Below are positions 17,407-27,936 of a stretch of DNA of 64,000 nt, one piece after another. Source of the stretch: an uncultured Flaviramulus sp. GTDB taxonomy: Bacteria; Bacteroidota; Bacteroidia; Flavobacteriales; Flavobacteriaceae. Below the pieces are notes generated by a model. The model did no database searches, had not been told where the DNA came from, and saw only the letters and a program-made list of their open reading frames with translations. The stretch covers positions 310,001 through 374,000 of the forward strand of contig CANLXL010000003.1 in assembly GCA_947495125.1 (NCBI GenBank), given 5' to 3'. Made by a program: the position numbers and the translations under genes. Numbering within the stretch: the stretch's first letter is position 1; each line of letters begins with the position of its first letter.

Positions 17407-18900
17407 ATGCTATCCATAAAATCTACTTTAGCAAAACCATTTGCAAAACGCATTTACAAGAAAACCCAAAAATGGGCGAATAAACCTGTTGAAACCCAAC
17501 AAAAAGTGTTTCAAGATTTAATAGCTAAAGCAACATCAACAGCGTTTGGCAAAGACCATGATTTTATAAGTATACATAATCATGATGATTTTGTTAAGCG
17601 CGTTCCCGTTAGAGATTATGAGGCACTTAAGCCTTATGTTGAAAGAGTTGTGTCTGGAGAAGAGCATATCCTTTGGAAAGGAAAACCGCTATATTTTGCT
17701 AAAACTTCCGGGACGACATCCGGAGCAAAATACATCCCTATTACCAAAGAGAGTATGCCGAGTCATATTGAAGCTGCCAGAAATGCTATTTTACTATATA
17801 TTCATGAAACGGGGAACAGTAAATTTGTGGATGGAAAAATGATCTTTTTACAGGGTAGCCCAATTCTTAACGAGCAAAATGGGATTCAGTTAGGAAGGCT
17901 TTCGGGCATTGTAGCTCACTATGTGCCTAAATACCTTCAGAAAAACAGATTGCCTTCATGGGAAACGAATTGTATCGAAGATTGGGAGACCAAAGTAGAA
18001 GCCATCGTAGAGGAAACATTACCGGAAAATATGACCATCATTTCCGGAATACCTTCGTGGGTACAAATGTATTTTGAAAAACTTCAACAAAAAACAGGCA
18101 AAAAAGTAGGCGATGTTTTTAAAAACTTCAACCTATTTATTTTTGGAGGAGTCAATTATGAGCCTTATAGAGCAAAGTTTGAAAACTTAATAGGCAGAAA
18201 AGTGGATAGTATTGAATTGTATCCTGCCAGCGAAGGTTTTTTTGCATTTCAAGATAAGCAAAGCGAAAAAGGGATGCTGCTGCAATTGAATTCAGGGATT
18301 TTTTATGAGTTCATCAAGGCTGATGAGTTTTTTGATGAAAATCCGAAGCGTATCACTATCGCCGATGTTGAGGTAGGCGTAAATTATGTGATAATCATTT
18401 CGACGAATGCCGGACTTTGGGCATATAATATTGGAGATACGGTCGAGTTCACATCCATCAAACCTTATCGCGTTATCGTTTCAGGACGGATTAAACATTT
18501 TATTTCTGCTTTTGGGGAACATGTTATTGGTAAAGAAGTAGAACAGGCTATGCAGGAAGCTACGAGGGATACCAATGTGAGGGTTTCAGAGTTTACAGTG
18601 GCACCTCAGATAAACCCTAAAGAAGGCTTACCATACCATGAATGGTTTATAGAGTTTGAAAATGAACCTGAAAATCTTTCAGAATTAGCAAAAAGCATAG
18701 ATGAATCACTTCAAAAGCAGAACAGTTATTACTTTGATCTGATAGAAGGTAAGGTTCTACAGCCTCTTAAAATTACAAAAGTTAAAAAAAATGGGTTTCA
18801 GAATTATATGAAATCGGTTGGTAAATTAGGTGGTCAAAATAAGATGCCACGATTGGCGAATGATAGAAAGATTGTTGATGTTTTTTCTCTCCTGAATTAA
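17407..18900 (+). CDS. GH3-family adenylate-forming enzyme
   Basis: A 497-residue member of the GH3 family (named from plant auxin-responsive acyl-amido synthetases) in the ANL adenylating superfamily. The ATP-binding motif is YFAKTSGTTSGAKYIPIT (about residues 97-114); later SIELYPASEGFFAFQ and YNIGDTVEFTS mark the second and third conserved blocks. Plant members join carboxylic acids to amino acids through an acyl-AMP; the bacterial substrate is unknown. Length is in the usual bacterial range. It is probably not in the same transcript as the following gene, which has its own promoter candidate over the stop codon region. Confidence 0.88.
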   Translation: MLSIKSTLAKPFAKRIYKKTQKWANKPVETQQKVFQDLIAKATSTAFGKDHDFISIHNHDDFVKRVPVRDYEALKPYVERVVSGEEHILWKGKPLYFAKTSGTTSGAKYIPITKESMPSHIEAARNAILLYIHETGNSKFVDGKMIFLQGSPILNEQNGIQLGRLSGIVAHYVPKYLQKNRLPSWETNCIEDWETKVEAIVEETLPENMTIISGIPSWVQMYFEKLQQKTGKKVGDVFKNFNLFIFGGVNYEPYRAKFENLIGRKVDSIELYPASEGFFAFQDKQSEKGMLLQLNSGIFYEFIKADEFFDENPKRITIADVEVGVNYVIIISTNAGLWAYNIGDTVEFTSIKPYRVIVSGRIKHFISAFGEHVIGKEVEQAMQEATRDTNVRVSEFTVAPQINPKEGLPYHEWFIEFENEPENLSELAKSIDESLQKQNSYYFDLIEGKVLQPLKITKVKKNGFQNYMKSVGKLGGQNKMPRLANDRKIVDVFSLLN

Positions 18901-18912
18901 GGTAAATAGTAT

Positions 18913-18920
18913 TATCTTTG
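18913..18920 (+). promoter_or_regulatory. -7 promoter element TATCTTTG upstream of the DUF6909 gene
   Basis: TATCTTTG matches TAnnTTTG and is 16 bases ahead of the start codon at 18937; an AAAAAGGG stretch next to the ATG could be a ribosome-binding site. This may be the promoter from which the polysaccharide locus is read. Confidence 0.5.
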
Positions 18921-18936
18921 CATGAATTAAAAAGGG

Positions 18937-20631
18937 ATGAATAATAAAAAACATCACGAAAGAACGAGAGCTCAGGAAAGCTCGAATGCGATTGAGCGGA
19001 TGTATATTACTATGCGCCATTTGTTTAATAGAGGGTTTTATAAACCTATGGGCGTGTCTGGTGAAACATTACGACAATCTTTGTTGTTATTACGCCCCGA
19101 AATTTATGGCTCAATTGGCGATGAGAAGGCAGAACTGGAAGGCCTGCTTTATGTGACAGATCGATTGCCTGTTGGCATTGAAGAGTGCACTTTTATTAAC
19201 TTAACAAGTGACGAAGGGTATTCTAATTCACATTTTAAACCCATTATCCCGGAAAAAAGGCGTCGGAACTGCTATAGAATTGATGCTGAACAAATGAATA
19301 TTGAGATTACCAGAGGACGATCTGAAATCTATGATATTTTAACGCATCTTACCTTTCTTTTTGTAGAGTCTCATAAAATTAGCAAGCGTGTATTGATTGA
19401 TGAAAACGGTGCAACCACTAGGGATTGGGTAAAGCTTGAAAAGGCCGTTCTATCCACCAAGAAGCTAACACAACCGGAACGTGAAATTGCAATAACGCAT
19501 ACCGCAAATATTTTGGGACGTACGTTTAATGAGTTAAGGGATGTGTATTCTGAATTTGCAACGTCGAAACAACCCGAACGGCTGTTACATATTGTATACT
19601 GGTTGGGGAAATTGGCTATTGAAGAACAAATACATAATAGTAAACGCACAGTAACCTTTAGTCCTGTGCTTCGAGAGCGCTTAGGGCATCATATTCATGG
19701 TGAAATTTGGGCGAATACGATAAAGGAAACTCTGTCTGAACACGGTTTATTGGAGCGTCCCATTCATATTATAAGTGCAAATATGCACAGTGTTATGAAT
19801 ACACTGTTTGCACCCAACGCTTTAAAAGCCATGGCCTCCAAAAAAGATATTTTTGAGGTGTATGAGTCTCTAAGCCAAAGTGAAAGTGAAACACTGCGAA
19901 ATAAAGTGACCAAGGAAGCATTAGGTTGTGGAATGGTTTATATCAAAGACACTTCTGGAACTAATATAGATGTTCAGATTTTTGATACGAGTAAAATTGA
20001 CGTTTCTAAATTAGATATTGAAACCAATGCTACTTTATTAAAATCGGAAAAACCGGTGGTCTTTGTTATGGATTATGCTTTTGGAGAACAGGCTTATGAA
20101 ACGATCGACGAACTGCTAAAACCATATGAGATAAACGGACAAAAAGTTCACCTGAATGTAGCATCCGTATCCATAATGGGTAAAGCCGGAATTTTGGAAG
20201 GCGGGAAAGGTGATATTATGATTCCTTCGGCACATATTTTTGAAGGTACAGCCGATAATTATCCGTTTAAAAATGAACTTTCAAAGGAAGATCTGGAATG
20301 TCAGGGTGTTAATATCTATGAAGGGTCTATGATTACAGTTTTAGGCACCTCACTGCAAAACAAAGACATTTTAAAATTCTTTTACAACTCAACATGGAGT
20401 GTTATCGGTTTGGAAATGGAAGGAGCGCATTATCAAAAGGCCATCCAGGCCGCGTCCAGAGTGCGAGGTAATATAAAGGCCAACGTAAAGGTGAGATATG
20501 CCTATTACGCCAGTGATAACCCGCTGGAAACGGGAAGCACTTTAGCATCTGGCGGACTTGGAACCTCAGGAGTTAGACCCACCTATGTCATCACAAGAAA
20601 AATTTTAGAACAAATATTTAACACAAAATAA
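18937..20631 (+). CDS. DUF6909 family protein with nucleoside-phosphorylase-like C-terminus
   Basis: A 564-residue soluble protein that I recognise as the Bacteroidota family DUF6909. The N-terminal half (about 1-300) is helical and without known motifs. The C-terminal half (about 360-560) has features of the nucleoside phosphorylase/nucleosidase superfamily: SIMGKAGILEGGKGDIMIPS with an AHIFEGTADNYPF stretch next to it, and WSVIGLEMEGAHYQKAIQAA, where the MEGA(A/H) segment matches the substrate-binding Met-Glu of that superfamily. A nucleotide- or nucleoside-cleaving role is therefore possible but unproven. It is two bases upstream of the Wzz-like gene, so co-transcription with the polysaccharide locus is likely. 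Confidence 0.65.
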   Translation: MNNKKHHERTRAQESSNAIERMYITMRHLFNRGFYKPMGVSGETLRQSLLLLRPEIYGSIGDEKAELEGLLYVTDRLPVGIEECTFINLTSDEGYSNSHFKPIIPEKRRRNCYRIDAEQMNIEITRGRSEIYDILTHLTFLFVESHKISKRVLIDENGATTRDWVKLEKAVLSTKKLTQPEREIAITHTANILGRTFNELRDVYSEFATSKQPERLLHIVYWLGKLAIEEQIHNSKRTVTFSPVLRERLGHHIHGEIWANTIKETLSEHGLLERPIHIISANMHSVMNTLFAPNALKAMASKKDIFEVYESLSQSESETLRNKVTKEALGCGMVYIKDTSGTNIDVQIFDTSKIDVSKLDIETNATLLKSEKPVVFVMDYAFGEQAYETIDELLKPYEINGQKVHLNVASVSIMGKAGILEGGKGDIMIPSAHIFEGTADNYPFKNELSKEDLECQGVNIYEGSMITVLGTSLQNKDILKFFYNSTWSVIGLEMEGAHYQKAIQAASRVRGNIKANVKVRYAYYASDNPLETGSTLASGGLGTSGVRPTYVITRKILEQIFNTK

Positions 20632-20633
20632 TT

Positions 20634-21707
20634 ATGAGTAAAGATTTGCCGCAACCTCAACAATCCGAAGAAGTGGATTTAGGACAGTTATTTAAGCTTA
20701 TCGGAAATATGTTTGATCGCTTTTTTAAGTTTATTGGAGGGATCTTTTATAAGCTGTTTTTAGCTTTTGTATGGTGTGTATTTTTTATAAAGAAACATTT
20801 TATTAAGTTGGTGATTGCGGGCGTGATTGGAATCGCTTTGGGGATGTTGTTGGAAAAAACATCGGAGCCTGTTTATAAATCTTATATTACGGTAAAGCAG
20901 AATTATAGCACGGGTGAGAATTTGTATAATGCTATAAGTTATTATAATGATTTAGTAAAGCAAGGAGATATTCTCACATTGGAAAACGTTTTGGATGTTG
21001 AGGACAATGAAGCAGCATCCATTCTAGATTTTGAAATTGAATCAGTGATTAGTGAGAATGATAAACTCAAAGAGTTCGATGCCTATCTCAAAGAGTTGGA
21101 TACTACATTAGCGAAAACAGTTGAATATAAAGCATATTTAAAAAACGCAAAAGACTATAACCACAAATACCAACAAATAACAATAAAAGCTAAAGAACGA
21201 AATAACTTTAAAGCAGTTTTTGATAAAATTGTTGAGAACATTAATTCAAATGATTATTTCAAATCAGAGCAAACTAAGGATATAGTAGAGCTGAAAGGTG
21301 AAAAATTAACACTGCAAGACGCCTTGAAGCGTTCAGATTCGCTGCAGAACACTTACAAACGTGTTTTAGAAAAAGAATTGGATAATAAGAAAGGTTCCGA
21401 AATCGGAATCACATTTGAAGGAACCAATGATGAGAGTAAAACCAAAGAATTTGAGCTATATAAAAGTGATTTAGAGTTAAGACAACGTATTGTAGAGATT
21501 GATAGAGAAATTGCCGATAAAGAAGATATTATAGAAGTTATATCGAGTAAACAAGATAGTGGGTCAATTGATAACCGCAAAGAGCTTTTCGCGCTGTCGG
21601 TCAGTCCTGAAATATTTTATGGCTTAGTTATAGCAGCACTTACGTTTTTAGTCTTAATAGGGTTAAGCTTTATTAAGTTTTTAGAAAAGTATAAAAACGA
21701 AATATAA
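20634..21707 (+). CDS. Wzz-like chain-length/co-polymerase membrane protein
   Basis: The 357-residue protein has the topology of polysaccharide co-polymerases: an N-terminal hydrophobic region (about 36-75), the second part of which is a clear membrane helix, a long charged coiled-coil domain in the periplasm (about 80-325) and a second membrane helix near the C-terminus (about 329-348). There is no Wzc-type tyrosine-kinase domain. Position at the head of the sugar-nucleotide and Wzx/Wzy genes supports a chain-length control role. Sequence conservation to classical Wzz is weak, so the call depends mainly on topology and context. It ends 2 bases before rfbB. Confidence 0.65.
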   Translation: MSKDLPQPQQSEEVDLGQLFKLIGNMFDRFFKFIGGIFYKLFLAFVWCVFFIKKHFIKLVIAGVIGIALGMLLEKTSEPVYKSYITVKQNYSTGENLYNAISYYNDLVKQGDILTLENVLDVEDNEAASILDFEIESVISENDKLKEFDAYLKELDTTLAKTVEYKAYLKNAKDYNHKYQQITIKAKERNNFKAVFDKIVENINSNDYFKSEQTKDIVELKGEKLTLQDALKRSDSLQNTYKRVLEKELDNKKGSEIGITFEGTNDESKTKEFELYKSDLELRQRIVEIDREIADKEDIIEVISSKQDSGSIDNRKELFALSVSPEIFYGLVIAALTFLVLIGLSFIKFLEKYKNEI

Positions 21708-21709
21708 AG

Positions 21710-22717
21710 ATGACTATTTTAATAACTGGAGGTGCCGGGTTTATTGGGTCAAATTTTATACCTTATTATTTAGAGAGCCATCAGAAGGTTGAAATAGTGA
21801 ATATAGATAAATTAACTTATGCAGCGAATCCTTCGAATTTGAAGGGTGCAGAGAATAATAAGCGATATGCATTCATTAAAGGTGATATTTGTGATAGAAA
21901 TTTAGTTGAAAGCTTATTTGCCAAATATGACTTTAACGGGGTAATTCATTTTGCTGCAGAATCACATGTGGATAACTCTATTGAGGCACCGATGGAGTTT
22001 ATAAATACCAACATTTTAGGCACGTTTAATTTAATAGACGTGGCTAAAAACTATTGGATGGAAACTTCTGGTGGACCTAAGGAAAATTATAAAAACTCAA
22101 GATTCCATCATATTTCAACAGATGAGGTTTATGGTACTTTAGGCGATGAAGGGCTTTTTACAGAACAAACGCCCTATGCTCCTAATAGCCCGTATAGTGC
22201 ATCTAAGGCTTCGTCAGATTTTATCGTGCGGAGTTATTTTCACACGTATGGTGTTAATGTAGTCACCACAAATTGTTCTAATAATTATGGACCAAATCAA
22301 CATGATGAAAAATTAATTCCAACAATCATTAGGAAAGCATTGTTACAAGAGGATATCCCAATTTATGGAAACGGAATGAACATTAGAGATTGGTTATATG
22401 TTAAAGATCATTGTTTAGGTATTGATTTGGCCTTTAACCGGGGCGTTGCCGGAGAAAACTATAACATAGGTGGAGAAAACGAGCGCAGTAATTTACATGT
22501 TGCAAATATGATTTGTGAGATATTGGATGAATTAAGACCTAAGAGTATAAGTTATAAAAATCAAATCTCCTTCGTCAAAGATAGGCCTGGTCATGATTAC
22601 CGTTATGCCATTAATGCTGCAAAAATAGAAAGTGAATTAGGGTGGAAAGCTCAGGAGAATTTTGAATCGGGGATCAGAAAAACGGTTGAATGGTATTTGA
22701 ATAAATATTCGATTTAA
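21710..22717 (+). CDS. rfbB: dTDP-glucose 4,6-dehydratase
   Basis: A 335-residue extended short-chain dehydrogenase. It binds NAD at [17 protein letters not shown] (N-terminus), has the catalytic [10 protein letters not shown] and [10 protein letters not shown] (YxxxK) motifs, and the dTDP-sugar-binding [13 protein letters not shown]. It converts dTDP-glucose to dTDP-4-keto-6-deoxyglucose, step two of dTDP-L-rhamnose synthesis in the cytosol. The other three enzymes (rfbA, rfbC, rfbD) follow immediately in an operon. Confidence 0.97.
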   Translation: MTILITGGAGFIGSNFIPYYLESHQKVEIVNIDKLTYAANPSNLKGAENNKRYAFIKGDICDRNLVESLFAKYDFNGVIHFAAESHVDNSIEAPMEFINTNILGTFNLIDVAKNYWMETSGGPKENYKNSRFHHISTDEVYGTLGDEGLFTEQTPYAPNSPYSASKASSDFIVRSYFHTYGVNVVTTNCSNNYGPNQHDEKLIPTIIRKALLQEDIPIYGNGMNIRDWLYVKDHCLGIDLAFNRGVAGENYNIGGENERSNLHVANMICEILDELRPKSISYKNQISFVKDRPGHDYRYAINAAKIESELGWKAQENFESGIRKTVEWYLNKYSI

Positions 22718-22719
22718 TT

Positions 22720-23580
22720 ATGAAAGGCATTATATTAGCAGGAGGTTCGGGAACTCGTTTACATCCGCTTACCAAAGTGGTTAGTAAACAGTTAATGCCT
22801 GTTTATGACAAACCTATGATTTATTACCCATTAACCACGTTAATGTCGGCTGGAATAAAAGAAATTTTAATAATTTCAACCTTAAAAGACACACCGCGAT
22901 TTAGGGAGCTGCTTGGTGATGGTAAGGATTATGGTTGTGCATTCCAATATGCGATGCAGGATGAACCAAATGGATTAGCAGAAGCCTTTCTTATTGGAGA
23001 GGATTTTATAGGAAATGATAATGTTGCTCTTATTTTAGGCGATAATATATTTTATGGTTCCGGATTAAAAGAGACTTTGCAAAAAAGTGTTAACCCTAAA
23101 GGGGGGATTATTTTTGCATACCACGTACAGGACCCTAAGCGTTATGGAGTCGTGGAGTTCAATAAACGAAATAGAGTGATTTCAATTGAGGAAAAACCCA
23201 AAAACCCTAAATCTAATTTTGCGGTTCCCGGGATATATTTTTATGACAATGCTGTTGTAGATATAGCAAAAAAAATAAAGCCAAGTGATAGAGGAGAATT
23301 GGAGATAACAGATGTTAATAAGGCTTATTTAAGTAAAGGAAAGCTTAATGTTCAAATTTTGGATAAAGGGACGGCTTGGTTAGATACAGGAACCTTTACG
23401 TCACTTATGCAAGCCTCACAATTCGTACAAGTAATTGAGGAGCGTCAAGGTCAAAAAATAGGTTGTATTGAAGAGATGGCCTATAAAATGGGATTTATCG
23501 ATAGTGCTCAATTACATAATTTAGCAAAACCATTACTTAAAAGTGGGTATGGTACATATCTTCAACAATTAATAGATTAG
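22720..23580 (+). CDS. rfbA: glucose-1-phosphate thymidylyltransferase
   Basis: The 286-residue protein carries the nucleotidyltransferase signature [20 protein letters not shown] at its N-terminus, then [21 protein letters not shown] and WLDTGTF, all typical of RmlA. It joins dTTP and glucose-1-phosphate to dTDP-glucose, the first step towards dTDP-L-rhamnose, and is usually feedback-inhibited by the end product. It starts 2 bases after rfbB. Length and motifs are normal. Confidence 0.97.
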   Translation: MKGIILAGGSGTRLHPLTKVVSKQLMPVYDKPMIYYPLTTLMSAGIKEILIISTLKDTPRFRELLGDGKDYGCAFQYAMQDEPNGLAEAFLIGEDFIGNDNVALILGDNIFYGSGLKETLQKSVNPKGGIIFAYHVQDPKRYGVVEFNKRNRVISIEEKPKNPKSNFAVPGIYFYDNAVVDIAKKIKPSDRGELEITDVNKAYLSKGKLNVQILDKGTAWLDTGTFTSLMQASQFVQVIEERQGQKIGCIEEMAYKMGFIDSAQLHNLAKPLLKSGYGTYLQQLID

Positions 23581-23587
23581 ATTAAGG

Positions 23588-24136
23588 ATGACCGTTGAGG
23601 AAATATATTTGAAAGGGTGCTTTATAATTACTCCAAACATTTTTGAAGATGACCGAGGTTGTTTTTTTGAAAACTTTAATCAGCGTTTGTTTGAAGCTAA
23701 AATAGGTTTGAAGGTTGATTTTGTTCAAGATAATCAATCACAATCTTCAAAAGGTGTTTTAAGAGGACTACATTATCAGGAAGGTGAATTATTTGCTCAA
23801 GCAAAATTAGTAAGTGTGGTTAGAGGGTCTGTGCTTGATGTTTGCGTTGATTTAAGAAAGGACTCCCTAACTTTTGGTAAGCACTTTTCAATAATTTTGA
23901 ATGCTATTGAAAAAAAACAATTGTTTGTACCTCGCGGATTTGCGCATGGTTTTTTAGTTTTGGAAGATCACACAATTTTTTCCTATAAATGCGATAATTA
24001 TTATAATAAAACCTTCGAACGAGGTATTATATATAATGATACAACTTTAAATATTGATTGGAAATTTCCAGAGGAAAAGTTTATTCTATCGGAAAAGGAC
24101 AAGACATTACCACCATTTGAAACCTTATTTAAATGA
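23588..24136 (+). CDS. rfbC: dTDP-4-dehydrorhamnose 3,5-epimerase
   Basis: A 182-residue cupin-fold enzyme. The family blocks are present: DDRGCFFENFNQ near residue 20, QSSKGVLRGLHYQ (catalytic His in GLHYQ), VVRGSVLDVCVDLRK and FVPRGFAHGFLVL. It epimerises C3 and C5 of the keto-sugar made by RfbB. Its stop overlaps the rfbD start as ATGA, indicating translational coupling. Confidence 0.95.
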   Translation: MTVEEIYLKGCFIITPNIFEDDRGCFFENFNQRLFEAKIGLKVDFVQDNQSQSSKGVLRGLHYQEGELFAQAKLVSVVRGSVLDVCVDLRKDSLTFGKHFSIILNAIEKKQLFVPRGFAHGFLVLEDHTIFSYKCDNYYNKTFERGIIYNDTTLNIDWKFPEEKFILSEKDKTLPPFETLFK

Positions 24137-24930
24137 GCAAAAGAGTTTTAGTCACCGGAGCTAACGGTCAACTAGGAAAAACGATTAAAGAATTATATCA
24201 AGTTAATAATGATAATATTGAATTCGTTTTTGTTACAAAAACCGAATTGGATATAACAAATAAAAAAGACCTTAAACAGTATTTTAAGACCAATTTCTTT
24301 GATTATTGTATTAATTGTGCTGCTTATACGAATGTTGATCAAGCCGAAAAAACCCCGGAAATTGCTTTTAAAGTTAATGCGGAAGGGGGTAAATATTTGG
24401 CTGAAGCTTGTAAAGGTAAAAATGTTATTTTAATTCATATTTCAACAGATTATGTGTTTGATGGTGAAAAAAATGGATCTTATACAATATATGATACGCC
24501 TAACCCTATAAATGAATATGGCAAATCTAAGTTGCTAGGAGAAGAGTATATTCAAAAAAAATTGGAAAAATACTTTATTATTAGAACATCGTGGTTGTAC
24601 AGTAAAAAATATGGGAATAATTTTTATCGCACAATTTTGGAAAAGGCAAAATCAGAAAAAGAGATTTTTGTTACAGATGAACAATTAGGCTCCCCAACGA
24701 AGACTGAAAGTTTAGCCGATTACATAGAAGGATTAATAAAGAACGGGTCAAAAAGTTATGGGGTGAAGCATTTTAGCGATGGAACTTCTATGACTTGGTA
24801 TAGTTTTGCAGAGCAAATTTTGAGAGAAAATTATTTATATGAGAAAGTAAAACTTGTTCGAGCAAGGAATTATTGTACTTTTGCACGAAGACCTAAGAAC
24901 TCGGTTATAAAAGACTTAGATACTAATTAA
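24133..24930 (+). CDS. rfbD: dTDP-4-dehydrorhamnose reductase
   Basis: The 265-residue NAD(P)H-dependent reductase has the N-terminal [10 protein letters not shown] nucleotide-binding loop, [12 protein letters not shown], and the YGKSKLLGE catalytic motif; near the C-terminus RPKNSVIK is the expected sugar-binding end. It completes dTDP-L-rhamnose. It is slightly shorter than many RmlD proteins (about 285-295), with the ending close to the RPKNS motif, but no essential block is missing. Coupled to rfbC by a 4-base overlap. Confidence 0.94.
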   Translation: MSKRVLVTGANGQLGKTIKELYQVNNDNIEFVFVTKTELDITNKKDLKQYFKTNFFDYCINCAAYTNVDQAEKTPEIAFKVNAEGGKYLAEACKGKNVILIHISTDYVFDGEKNGSYTIYDTPNPINEYGKSKLLGEEYIQKKLEKYFIIRTSWLYSKKYGNNFYRTILEKAKSEKEIFVTDEQLGSPTKTESLADYIEGLIKNGSKSYGVKHFSDGTSMTWYSFAEQILRENYLYEKVKLVRARNYCTFARRPKNSVIKDLDTN

Positions 24931-24944
24931 AAATACTATTGAAA

Positions 24945-26063
24945 ATGCAGAAAAAAGTAGCATTAATTACTGGGGTTACTGGTCAAGACGGTGCTTATTT
25001 GAGTGAATTTCTTCTTAAAAAAGGTTATGAGGTCCATGGTGTAAAAAGACGGTCATCATTGTTTAATACAGATAGAATAGATCATTTATATCAAGACCCC
25101 CATGTCGACAACCAACACTTCTTTCTGCATTATGGAGATTTAACTGACAGTACAAATCTTACAAGAATTATTCAAGAAGTGCAGCCGGATGAAATCTACA
25201 ATTTAGCTGCTATGAGTCATGTTCATGTGTCTTTTGAAATGCCGGAGTACACCGCTAATGCAGATGGAATTGGAACACTAAGATTATTAGAAGCCATTAG
25301 GTTTTTAGGTCTTGAAAAAAAGACAAGAATATATCAGGCATCAACTTCAGAACTCTATGGCAAAGTTCAGGAAGTACCTCAAACTGAAAAAACACCTTTC
25401 TATCCAAGAAGCCCGTATGCTGTGGCTAAAATGTATGCTTACTGGATTACTGTAAATTATAGAGAAGCCTACGGCATTTATGCGTGTAATGGGGTGTTGT
25501 TTAATCATGAATCACCAATTAGAGGAGAAACATTTGTAACACGAAAAATTACCAGAGCCACATCTCGAATAGCTTTAGGTTTACAGGATAAATTTTATTT
25601 AGGAAACTTAGACGCGAAAAGAGATTGGGGACATGCTAAAGATTATGTGCGAATGATGTGGATGATTTTACAAGCAGAAGAACCAGAAGACTGGGTTATA
25701 GCTACTGGAAAAACATCAACCGTACGCGATTTTGTTAAAATGTGTTTTTCTTATGTTGGAATAGATTTAGAATTTAGAGGAAGAGAAATAGAAGAAAAAG
25801 CCTTTGTAAAGGCATGCGATAATCCTAAGTATCAATTGCCTATCGGGAAAGAAGTTTTGAGTATAGACCCCAAATACTTTAGACCAACGGAAGTAGATTT
25901 ACTTGTTGGTGATGCGACCAAAGCTAAGAAAAAACTAGGTTGGACACCAGAATATGATTTACAAGCTTTAGTAGAAGATATGATGAGGAGCGATGTTAAG
26001 CTTATGGAAAAAGAACAATTCCTAAAAGACGGGGGCTATAAAATTATGAATTATTTTGAGTAG
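24945..26063 (+). CDS. gmd: GDP-mannose 4,6-dehydratase
   Basis: A 372-residue enzyme from the ATG at 24945; an in-frame TTG two codons earlier is also possible. The N-terminal [20 protein letters not shown] is diagnostic, as are [16 protein letters not shown], the [16 protein letters not shown] catalytic region and [11 protein letters not shown] (YxxxK). It converts GDP-mannose to GDP-4-keto-6-deoxymannose. The next gene, fcl, finishes GDP-L-fucose. The pair adds a second deoxysugar to the repertoire of this locus. Confidence 0.97.
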   Translation: MQKKVALITGVTGQDGAYLSEFLLKKGYEVHGVKRRSSLFNTDRIDHLYQDPHVDNQHFFLHYGDLTDSTNLTRIIQEVQPDEIYNLAAMSHVHVSFEMPEYTANADGIGTLRLLEAIRFLGLEKKTRIYQASTSELYGKVQEVPQTEKTPFYPRSPYAVAKMYAYWITVNYREAYGIYACNGVLFNHESPIRGETFVTRKITRATSRIALGLQDKFYLGNLDAKRDWGHAKDYVRMMWMILQAEEPEDWVIATGKTSTVRDFVKMCFSYVGIDLEFRGREIEEKAFVKACDNPKYQLPIGKEVLSIDPKYFRPTEVDLLVGDATKAKKKLGWTPEYDLQALVEDMMRSDVKLMEKEQFLKDGGYKIMNYFE

Positions 26064-26068
26064 TTTAG

Positions 26069-27127
26069 ATGAACAAAGATTCTAAAGTATATGTTGCAGG
26101 CCATAGGGGATTAGTTGGGAGCGCAATACTGAACAGCCTAAAACAAAATGGTTTTGACAACATTGTTACTAGAACGCATAAAGAGCTGGATTTAACTAAT
26201 CAATCTGATGTTGAAGCTTTTTTTAAACAGGAAAAACCGGAATATGTTTTTTTGGCAGCGGCCAAAGTGGGAGGTATAGTTGCTAATAACACCTATAGAG
26301 CTGATTTTATTTATGAGAACATGATGATTCAAAATAATGTGATTCATCTAGGTTATATACATAATGTAAAAAAACTATTGTTTTTAGGAAGTACATGTAT
26401 TTACCCCAAGAATTGCCCTCAGCCCATGAAGGAGGAATACTTGCTAACAGACACTTTGGAATATACGAATGAGCCTTATGCCATTGCCAAAATTGCAGGA
26501 ATCAAAATGTGTGAAAGCTATAACCTGCAATATGGAACTAATTTTATATCTGTAATGCCGACTAATTTATATGGGCCTAATGATAATTTCGATTTAGAAA
26601 AATCACATGTTTTACCGGCATTAATAAGAAAAATTCACTTGGCAAAACTTTTGTCTGAATCTAAATATGAAAGAGTCATAAATGATTTAGGAGTTAGAAA
26701 TATTAATGAAGCGAAGAAATATTTAGAATCTTTTGGTGTTTCGGAGAATGAAGTTGAAATTTGGGGGTCAGGAAAACCAAAACGGGAGTTTTTATGGAGT
26801 AAAGATATGGCCGATGCGTGTGTTTTTATAATGGAAAACAGTGATTTTAAAGACACTTATAATAAAGGGCAGAAAGAAGTTCGGAATACACACATTAACA
26901 TTGGCACAGGAGAAGATATCTCTATTAAGGAGTTAGCCAAAATCATTAAGGAGATTATCGGGTTTAAAGGTAATTTTGCTTTTAACACAAATAAACCGGA
27001 TGGAACCATGAAAAAGCTAACAGATGTGTCCAAATTAAATGATTTAGGATGGAAACACAAAGTTGGACTTCGGGATGGTATTAAAGAAATATATGATTGG
27101 TATCTAAAAATAAGTCTCACTAAATAA
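26069..27127 (+). CDS. fcl: GDP-L-fucose synthase
   Basis: The 352-residue epimerase/reductase starts with VAGHRGLVGSAILNSL, and has LGSTCIYPKNCPQPMKEEYL, YAIAKIAGIKMCE (YxxxK) and MPTNLYGPNDNF. It turns GDP-4-keto-6-deoxymannose into GDP-L-fucose. It is longer than the enterobacterial enzyme because of an insertion at about residues 190-235 (from LAKLLSESKYERVIND), which I take to be usual for Bacteroidota members. It begins 5 bases after gmd. Confidence 0.96.
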   Translation: MNKDSKVYVAGHRGLVGSAILNSLKQNGFDNIVTRTHKELDLTNQSDVEAFFKQEKPEYVFLAAAKVGGIVANNTYRADFIYENMMIQNNVIHLGYIHNVKKLLFLGSTCIYPKNCPQPMKEEYLLTDTLEYTNEPYAIAKIAGIKMCESYNLQYGTNFISVMPTNLYGPNDNFDLEKSHVLPALIRKIHLAKLLSESKYERVINDLGVRNINEAKKYLESFGVSENEVEIWGSGKPKREFLWSKDMADACVFIMENSDFKDTYNKGQKEVRNTHINIGTGEDISIKELAKIIKEIIGFKGNFAFNTNKPDGTMKKLTDVSKLNDLGWKHKVGLRDGIKEIYDWYLKISLTK

Positions 27128-27150
27128 ATGATTTAATGTAAATTAAAAAC

Positions 27151-27825
27151 ATGAAAAACATTGTTGCTTTATTACCGATGAAAGGTATTTCTGAAAGAGT
27201 CCCCAATAAAAATCTAAAAATTTTTAATGAAAGACCATTGTATCAGTATGTAATGGAAACGCTTTTAAAATCTAAGTATATTGATGAAGTTGTTGTAAAT
27301 ACCGATTGCAAGTTTTTAAAATCAGATATTCTTTCAAATTATAAAGAACGTGTAATTGTAATTGATAGGAATGAAGAAGTTTGCGGTAATTACGTTTCTA
27401 TGAACAAAGTCCTTGAGCAAGATATAAATACGATTAACTCAAGAATTTATATTCAAACACATAGCACAAACCCTTTATTAAAAGTAGAAACTATTGATAG
27501 TGCTTTGGAAAAAATGATTTCAATTTTAGAAAGCGATAGTGAAAATGATTCTGTTTTTTCTGTATCCAAAGTTCAAAAGAGATTCTATAATGAGAATGCA
27601 ACCCCTATGAATCACGACCCTAAAATGCTTGTTACCCAACATTTGGCACCTATTTATGAAGAAAATTCATGTTTTTATGTGTTTACAAAAAAGAGTTATT
27701 TTAATAATGAAAGTCGAATTGGGACTAATCCCTTTATGTATGAAATAGATAAAATTGAATCTACCGATATTGACGAACCTGAAGATTTTATTATAGCAGA
27801 AGCACTTTATAAATTATTAAGATGA
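27151..27825 (+). CDS. cytidylyltransferase of the acylneuraminate/CMP-sugar type
   Basis: A 224-residue nucleotidyltransferase. The N-terminal LLPMKGISERVPNKNLKIF has the CTP-binding pattern (A/P..KG.S.R.P.KN) of CMP-N-acylneuraminate synthetases, followed by VVVNTDCKFL. It would activate a sugar acid or a phosphorylated sugar with CTP. There is no sialic-acid synthase (NeuB) or epimerase in the locus, so the substrate is not ordinary sialic acid. It opens the group with HpaI aldolase, epimerase, phosphatase and dehydrogenase genes. A gap of 111 bases follows it, with nothing recognised. Confidence 0.8.
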   Translation: MKNIVALLPMKGISERVPNKNLKIFNERPLYQYVMETLLKSKYIDEVVVNTDCKFLKSDILSNYKERVIVIDRNEEVCGNYVSMNKVLEQDINTINSRIYIQTHSTNPLLKVETIDSALEKMISILESDSENDSVFSVSKVQKRFYNENATPMNHDPKMLVTQHLAPIYEENSCFYVFTKKSYFNNESRIGTNPFMYEIDKIESTDIDEPEDFIIAEALYKLLR

Positions 27826-27936
27826 TTTTTGACGAAAAATCAAAACAGGAAGACTTATTTTAATCAAGAAATTTATAACCCTTAATTTACTGGATATAAC
27901 AAAATAGAAGTAACAAAAAAAGAGTAATTAAAGTAA

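Noticed and set aside
27151-27825. Assignment of the cytidylyltransferase as neuA or kdsB
   Set aside because: No NeuB, NeuC or KdsA-like gene is nearby, so a named symbol for sialic acid or KDO activation would be over-calling.
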